NCBI GenBank assembly: GCA_046733315.1
Contig: JBKPOV010000051.1
Location: 1-8,939 of the forward strand
DNA length: 8,939 bases
Reading direction: 5' to 3'
Source of the DNA: VRUE01 sp046733315
GTDB lineage: Bacteria > Actinomycetota > Thermoleophilia > Solirubrobacterales > 70-9
The notes beneath the pieces are model-generated. The model searched no databases and was not told where the DNA came from. It was given only the letters and a program-made list of their open reading frames with translations. The position numbers and the translations under genes are program-made. Positions 5,874 through 8,939 of the stretch are shown here, one piece after another (within the stretch, counting starts at the first letter, position 1; the number at the start of each line of letters is the position of its first letter).

Positions 5874-6560
5874 GTGTCCAACTCCGAACGATGGTGGTCC
5901 GTGAAGCTCCGGGTGGAGGAGGACGAGCTTGGTCCGATCACGGGAATGCCTGACCCCGCAGTCATCAGGGGCATGCGCCACGTCAGATTTGGTGGCTACT
6001 CAAGCGATGATGTCGATGATCCGCCGAGCGTGACGTTTGAGCTTCAAGCGCCAGATTCGGCCGTCGCCGAGGATCGCGCCCAATCGGTTGCTGCTCAATT
6101 GCGGCGTGCCGTGAAGCTTCCAGAGGCGCTTTTGCCAATTGTTTGGCTGGCACCGATTGGGGCCGATGACGCGAGTAGCCGCTTCCTGGATGAAGCGCAG
6201 GATCTCATCCACTCGGAGCAGTACGCGCTAGCGGTCGTCGCGGCTCAGATTCACTTTGAGGTTCAATTGCGAGTGCTGCTTGAAGAGGCAGCCGGAAAAG
6301 ACCTTCCTCGCTGGGCGGCCCGATTGCTGAAGGACCGGGGAATTGCTGAGCTGAAGCGCCCACCCTCCCTAGCCGCCATTGAACTTCTGCTCGGTGTGGA
6401 CGTCACTCAGCTCCCCGAGTGGCAGCGGTTCAATGCGCACATCGACAGGCGAAACGACGTGGTTCACCGAGGCCAGGCTGTTGGGCTAAACCAGGCAAAG
6501 GAATCCGTGGCCGTGGTCCGAGAACTCTGGACACGACTCGCCGATGCCGGGCTCTCCTAG
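5874..6560 (+). CDS. HEPN-like domain protein, putative RNase
   Basis: A 228-residue protein starting at GTG. Residues 1-95 are a beta-rich region with an acidic loop (SSDDVDDPPS 43-52) that I do not recognise. Residues 100-226 are helical: FLDEAQDLIHSEQYALAVVAAQIHFEVQLRVLLEEAA 104-140 resembles the first long helices of HEPN domains, and DRRNDVVHRG 191-200 holds the R-x4-H motif (Arg193, His198) with the polar Asn next to Arg that is the catalytic signature of HEPN ribonucleases, followed by a final helix. Many HEPN proteins are RNA-cutting effectors of toxin-antitoxin, abortive-infection or CRISPR systems. This one follows a GIY-YIG gene by 9 bases and is convergent with the excisionase-like gene. 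No MNT-type nucleotidyltransferase antitoxin is next to it. The HEPN call rests on the motif and helix pattern; the N-terminal region is of unknown function. Confidence 0.7.
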   Translation: MSNSERWWSVKLRVEEDELGPITGMPDPAVIRGMRHVRFGGYSSDDVDDPPSVTFELQAPDSAVAEDRAQSVAAQLRRAVKLPEALLPIVWLAPIGADDASSRFLDEAQDLIHSEQYALAVVAAQIHFEVQLRVLLEEAAGKDLPRWAARLLKDRGIAELKRPPSLAAIELLLGVDVTQLPEWQRFNAHIDRRNDVVHRGQAVGLNQAKESVAVVRELWTRLADAGLS

Positions 6561-6604
6561 GACCGTTCTATTCGCGTAGAGCCGGGTGCCCCAAGCTCTT
6601 GCCG

Positions 6605-6889
6605 TCACGACCGGCAACCACCTCCATTCAGCATCCAGGTATCTAGCTCTGAGCGGCGTGCTATCAGCGCCGATCCATCGTGGTGGACCGGGATGCGTCG
6701 CGCCGATACGAGCCCGTAGATCCGCGACCGGGGCGCGTCGATGTACGCCGCGATCTTGTCCGCGCCACGCAGCCAGCTGTCGTCTCGGCGTTCGCTCTGC
6801 TGATGCAGGACCATCTCAGCGGCCCGCACGGCAATGTGCTCGACTAGCTGGTCATTGATCTCAAGGGCTACTTTTGCCATCGACCCCAT
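6605..6889 (-). CDS. Excisionase/AlpA-like helix-turn-helix protein
   Basis: A 94-residue protein from ATG 6889; ATG 6880 gives 91 residues (MAKVALEIN) and has GGGG just upstream, so the start is ambiguous. Residues 1-35 form an amphipathic helical tail; residues 40-86 are a winged helix of the HTH_17/excisionase type: WLRGADKIAAYIDAPRSRIY, then a VSARRIPVHHDGSALIARRSELDTWM segment whose RRIP and wing-like turn are characteristic (the common form is K.L....G.R.r....L..WL). Such proteins either bend DNA to drive excision of an integrated element or activate its genes. It is divergent from the Mrr-like gene over a 91-bp region rich in related inverted motifs, which may be its own binding sites. 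An excision role is inferred, since no integrase is visible here. Confidence 0.75.
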   Translation of the reverse strand: MGSMAKVALEINDQLVEHIAVRAAEMVLHQQSERRDDSWLRGADKIAAYIDAPRSRIYGLVSARRIPVHHDGSALIARRSELDTWMLNGGGCRS

Positions 6890-6980
6890 TGTCCAGTTTG
6901 AGGGCCGATTGCATCGGTTCAGCCGAATCGCCGCGGGATCTATCTGACGAACGCGGAGCCGATGCGGCTACGCTGGCCGC
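6890..6980. promoter_or_regulatory. Divergent control region with repeated GARCCGATGC motifs
   Basis: Between the xis-like and Mrr-like starts. GAACCGATGCAA is present on the minus strand at 6909-6920, and the related GAGCCGATGC on the plus strand at 6956-6965, so the two copies face each other. The first copy is also part of a small palindrome, CCGAT-TGC-ATCGG (6905-6917). The second copy lies between the proposed -35 and -10 of the Mrr-like gene, a position suited to repression. The bound protein is unknown; the adjacent HTH protein is the first candidate. Confidence 0.45.
6944..6974 (+). promoter_or_regulatory. Candidate promoter giving a leaderless Mrr-like transcript
   Basis: CTGACG (6944-6949) as -35 and TACGCT (6969-6974) as -10, with a 19-base spacer, fit the actinobacterial TTGAC / TAnnnT consensus moderately. 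The -10 ends 6 bases before ATG 6981 and there is no Shine-Dalgarno sequence, which is how leaderless genes look. Confidence 0.5.
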
Positions 6981-8177
6981 ATGAATCTGGAGGAAGCTCT
7001 CGGGCAGTTCGAGAAGGCGGAGACGAACATCAGCCGGATCGAAGCGGTTGCGGAGGAGATGGATGCGCTTGTGTCCGATGGAATTTCGTTTGCTGATACC
7101 AGCCCTGAGGCACAGCGGTACGAGAACCTACGCCGCTCATATGTGGATTTGCTCTCTGGCCTACCGCCACTAAAAGGCTACAAGCCAACTGTTGCCCCTT
7201 TCACCCTTGATGAAATAGCCGATCGGAGAATGGGGGTCGCCGAGCTTGGGGAGCCTGAGTATGCGATCAGCGTGGCCCAGGAAGAACGCGAGCCGGCCGA
7301 GCAGCTCGCTGAGTACAAGCATCGGTTTGCGAAGGCCAGGCGCTCTCTGGTCAGAGAACGGGTGCTGGAGCTGGTTAAGGAAATCGACAGCATCCTTTCC
7401 AACGTTGATGAGTCAATCCCCCGCGACGGAACCCCCATGGCGGACAATGAGGATTGGCAGAAGCTGATCCAAGGAATAGGAGAAATCGAGCGGCTGCTCG
7501 GGTCGGACCTCTCCAAATCTCAGGGCCGGTGGCACGATCTGCACCGGCATCTCGGCTTTGCACAGGCTGTCGATTACCGCGATATCGCGGAGTTCGACTG
7601 GCCGTCGGTGCGCCCCGACATCGAGGCGAGCCTGTACGGAGCACTGGAGCCGCTTCCTGTTGAGGTCGATGATCTGGGTTCGCTTGCTGAGTCACAGCCA
7701 AGCGGTCCAGTCAGCACGGAGTTGGCCTGGGATGTGCTCGATGATGAAGGCTTTGAGCGGCTGATGTACAACCTGCTTCTCACCGCCAACGGATACGAGA
7801 ATCCGCAATGGTTGATGAAGACGCGCGCCGCCGACAAGGGTCGCGATCTATCGGTTGACCGTGTCGTCTCAGATGCTCTAGGTGACACTCGAAGGGAGCG
7901 AGTAATCGTCCAGTGTCGTCACTGGCTCACCAAATCAACGTCGCCTGATGAAGCCGCTGCGGTTGTGGCCCAGATGGCGCTTTGGGAACCGCCGCGCGTC
8001 GATGCACTGATCATCGCGACGAGCGGCCTATTTACGGGGGACGCTGTGAGTTGGATTGAGAAGCACAACGAGGCTGGGAAGTCTCCGCGAGTCGAAATGT
8101 GGCCGAAAACCCGACTGGAGACCTTGCTCGCATCTCGTTCGACCCTCGTAAGAGAGTTCGGACTGCGGCGAAGCTAG
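6981..8177 (+). CDS. Mrr-type restriction endonuclease-like protein with novel N-terminal region
   Basis: A 398-residue protein. Residues 1-245 are mostly charged and helical, with coiled-coil-like stretches (about 1-30 and 105-142), and are not recognised. Residues 248-398 look like a PD-(D/E)xK nuclease of the Mrr_cat type: AWDVLDDEGFERLMYNLLLTANGY with Glu259 in the first helix, KGRDLSVD 286-293 with Asp289 after strand one, VIVQCRHW 308-315 as the QxK strand, then DALIIATSG 341-349 and FTGDAVSWIEKHN 351-363. In Mrr-like enzymes the QxK lysine takes part in catalysis; here Arg313 occupies that place, so activity is uncertain. Mrr nucleases cut DNA, often modified DNA, and are common defence cargo. 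No methyltransferase is next to it. It is probably transcribed leaderless from a promoter shared back-to-back with the xis-like gene, and converges on the DUF6953-like gene with 11 bases between stops. Confidence 0.75.
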   Translation: MNLEEALGQFEKAETNISRIEAVAEEMDALVSDGISFADTSPEAQRYENLRRSYVDLLSGLPPLKGYKPTVAPFTLDEIADRRMGVAELGEPEYAISVAQEEREPAEQLAEYKHRFAKARRSLVRERVLELVKEIDSILSNVDESIPRDGTPMADNEDWQKLIQGIGEIERLLGSDLSKSQGRWHDLHRHLGFAQAVDYRDIAEFDWPSVRPDIEASLYGALEPLPVEVDDLGSLAESQPSGPVSTELAWDVLDDEGFERLMYNLLLTANGYENPQWLMKTRAADKGRDLSVDRVVSDALGDTRRERVIVQCRHWLTKSTSPDEAAAVVAQMALWEPPRVDALIIATSGLFTGDAVSWIEKHNEAGKSPRVEMWPKTRLETLLASRSTLVREFGLRRS

Positions 8178-8188
8178 TGACCCATTGT

Positions 8189-8455
8189 CTATTCCGCTGA
8201 TCGTCCTTCGGGATCGAAGGCTGCCCGCTTTCGCCAGAGCCGCTCTCCCCGCTCCCAGACAACATCGTTATTAGTCAGCTTCCTGAACTCTGAGAGAACC
8301 GTCCGGGCAATTGCCAAATTGCCGTTCTCATTGATATAGACGAACTCGCTTCCGAAACGCTTCTCGATTTCGTAGACGACGACTTCCTGGTAGAGCAAGT
8401 CGTCCTCCTCCAGTCGGCCGACCATCCATTTGGCAATGCCCTTTGCGGTTGCCAC
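8189..8455 (-). CDS. Small DUF6953-like conserved protein
   Basis: An 88-residue protein from GTG 8455, preceded by GGAG (8466-8463 on the minus strand) at a 7-base spacing. The sequence reads IAKWMVGRLEEDDLLYQEVV near the start, then KRFGSEFVYINENGNLAIAR 32-51, LSEFRKLT and NNDVVWERGERLWRKR 62-77. The FG.EFVY.NENGN and VVWER....WR.R pattern is what I recall for the DUF6953 family of small bacterial proteins of unknown function; the name is from memory. It is probably a compact winged-helix-like or alpha/beta domain with no signal or membrane segment. It is transcribed away from the relaxase and convergent with the Mrr-like gene. Whether it modulates that nuclease or is an independent passenger cannot be told from sequence. 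Confidence 0.7.
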   Translation of the reverse strand: MATAKGIAKWMVGRLEEDDLLYQEVVVYEIEKRFGSEFVYINENGNLAIARTVLSEFRKLTNNDVVWERGERLWRKRAAFDPEGRSAE

Positions 8456-8677
8456 GACACCACTCCAATCTCATGGACTTCCAATGAATACCTTCAACTA
8501 GCAAGCCCAAGGCTAAAGATTTTCAGATACACGCCATCGGGCCAGCAAGGCGTACCCAAAAGACCTCAGGCATCAGCGAAAAAGGTGCCTCGGACACCTA
8601 ACAGCCACTACCCTCACGCCGCATCACCTCCCGAGGTGAACCGATGCAAAACGCCTCCCCCGTGGACAACAGGGGCG
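8456..8677. promoter_or_regulatory. Intergenic region upstream of the relaxase, candidate oriT and control region
   Basis: 222 bases with no credible gene. It holds a locally AT-rich stretch (about 8505-8530), GGTG-CCTCGGA-CACC (8584-8598), the 6-bp palindrome CACCTC-CC-GAGGTG (8625-8638), the 12-base motif GAACCGATGCAA (8638-8649) shared with the xis/Mrr-like promoter region, and CGCC-CC/GGGGCG pairing (about 8652-8677) that would cover the relaxase ribosome binding site. MobF elements often have oriT next to the relaxase gene, so this is the first place to look for it; the nic site is not identified. Confidence 0.4.
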
Positions 8678-8939
8678 ATGCTCTCCATCGGCAAGCTCGG
8701 CAAAGGACAGGAGCGCTACTACCTTGACAAGGTCGCCGAAGGTGCGGAGGACTACTACTCCGGCGAGGGCGAGGAGGCGGGCGAGTGGATCGGCGACGCC
8801 GCTGCTCGCCTGGGTCTCGACGGGAAGGTGGGCGAGGACCAGCTCGTCGCCATGCTCACCGGCCGCAATCCGGTCGACGGCGAGCCGCTGCTGGGAACGA
8901 GCGGCGTCCCGGCCAGCGGCTCGGTGCCCGGCTTCGACC
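8678..8939 (+). CDS. MobF (TrwC-type) relaxase, N-terminal fragment (3' end outside window)
   Basis: The frame is open from ATG 8678 to the window edge, giving 87 residues beginning MLSIGKLGKGQERYYLDKVA. Two tyrosine pairs, Tyr14-Tyr15 and Tyr26-Tyr27, followed by GEEAGEWIGDAAARLGLDGKV and LVAMLTGRNP, match the N-terminus of MobF relaxases such as TrwC/TraI, whose catalytic tyrosines are arranged as two close pairs ahead of the HUH histidines (outside this window). The enzyme nicks oriT, stays bound to the 5' end and, when complete, carries a C-terminal helicase for transfer. AGGGG lies only 2 bases before the ATG and may be masked by an upstream C-rich stretch. GTG 8636 in the same frame would add 14 residues but would move the conserved start away from the N-terminus, so ATG 8678 is preferred. 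Confidence 0.88.
   Translation, partial: MLSIGKLGKGQERYYLDKVAEGAEDYYSGEGEEAGEWIGDAAARLGLDGKVGEDQLVAMLTGRNPVDGEPLLGTSGVPASGSVPGFD

Larger units (their letters stand above)
4395..8939. mobile_element. Left part of an integrative (conjugative or mobilizable) element at tRNA-Phe
   Basis: Starting right after the tRNA-Phe 3' end, base composition drops visibly and gene content changes to AbiTii, GIY-YIG, HEPN, excisionase-like, Mrr-like and DUF6953-like genes, then a MobF relaxase. A tRNA 3' end next to an excisionase-like gene and a relaxase is the usual layout of a site-specifically integrated transfer element. The right end, the expected integrase and the second copy of the tRNA-derived core are outside the window, so the exact left boundary (within or just after the T arm, about 4371-4394) is inferred and full conjugative ability unknown. 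Confidence 0.65.

Noticed and set aside
5874..6560. HEPN gene considered as half of a HEPN-MNT toxin-antitoxin pair
   Set aside because: No nucleotidyltransferase motif (GSxxxG...DxD) is found in either neighbour; the partner is GIY-YIG-like.
8584..8638. Short palindromes upstream of the relaxase considered as a CRISPR remnant
   Set aside because: They differ in sequence from each other and are not regularly spaced; no repeat-spacer pattern anywhere in the window.

Overview
The window looks like a high-GC actinobacterial chromosome, with GC- or CG-ending codons dominating, GTG starts, and TAnnnT -10 boxes close to starts. A deep-branching group such as Thermoleophilia/Solirubrobacterales is my guess, from gene content and overall protein character only; no rRNA or other taxonomic marker is present. 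It splits into a chromosomal half (1-4394) and a mobile, defence-rich half (about 4395-8939), with a tRNA-Phe gene at the boundary.

Chromosomal half: the last 49 codons of a dihydropteroate synthase (folP), a structured 110-bp spacer, a complete YprA/MrfA-type DEAH helicase with a C-terminal cysteine cluster, and a translationally coupled SLOG-fold (TIGR00725-like) nucleotide-binding protein. Convergent to these is an exported, compact GH15-like glycosidase. The helicase is bordered on both sides by long imperfect inverted repeats.

Mobile half: tRNA-Phe(GAA) is intact, lacks an encoded CCA, and is followed by a 12-bp perfect-stem terminator and a tandem CGGGTCAAC repeat. From here the DNA is visibly less GC-rich and every gene is accessory: an AbiTii-domain membrane-anchored protein (-); divergent from it a GIY-YIG nuclease-like gene and a HEPN-like gene 9 bp apart (+); an excisionase/AlpA-like winged HTH protein (-); a divergent Mrr-type nuclease (+); a small DUF6953-like gene (-); and the start of a MobF (TrwC-type) relaxase running off the window. 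The simplest reading is one end of an integrative conjugative or mobilizable element inserted at the 3' end of tRNA-Phe, carrying a defence cargo. No integrase is visible; it would have to lie beyond the right edge.

Most interesting points: the GIY-YIG + HEPN two-gene operon next to AbiTii, which I do not recognise as a named system; and a perfect 12-base motif shared by the xis-like/Mrr-like divergent promoter region and the region upstream of the relaxase, suggesting a common operator that links excision, cargo and transfer.
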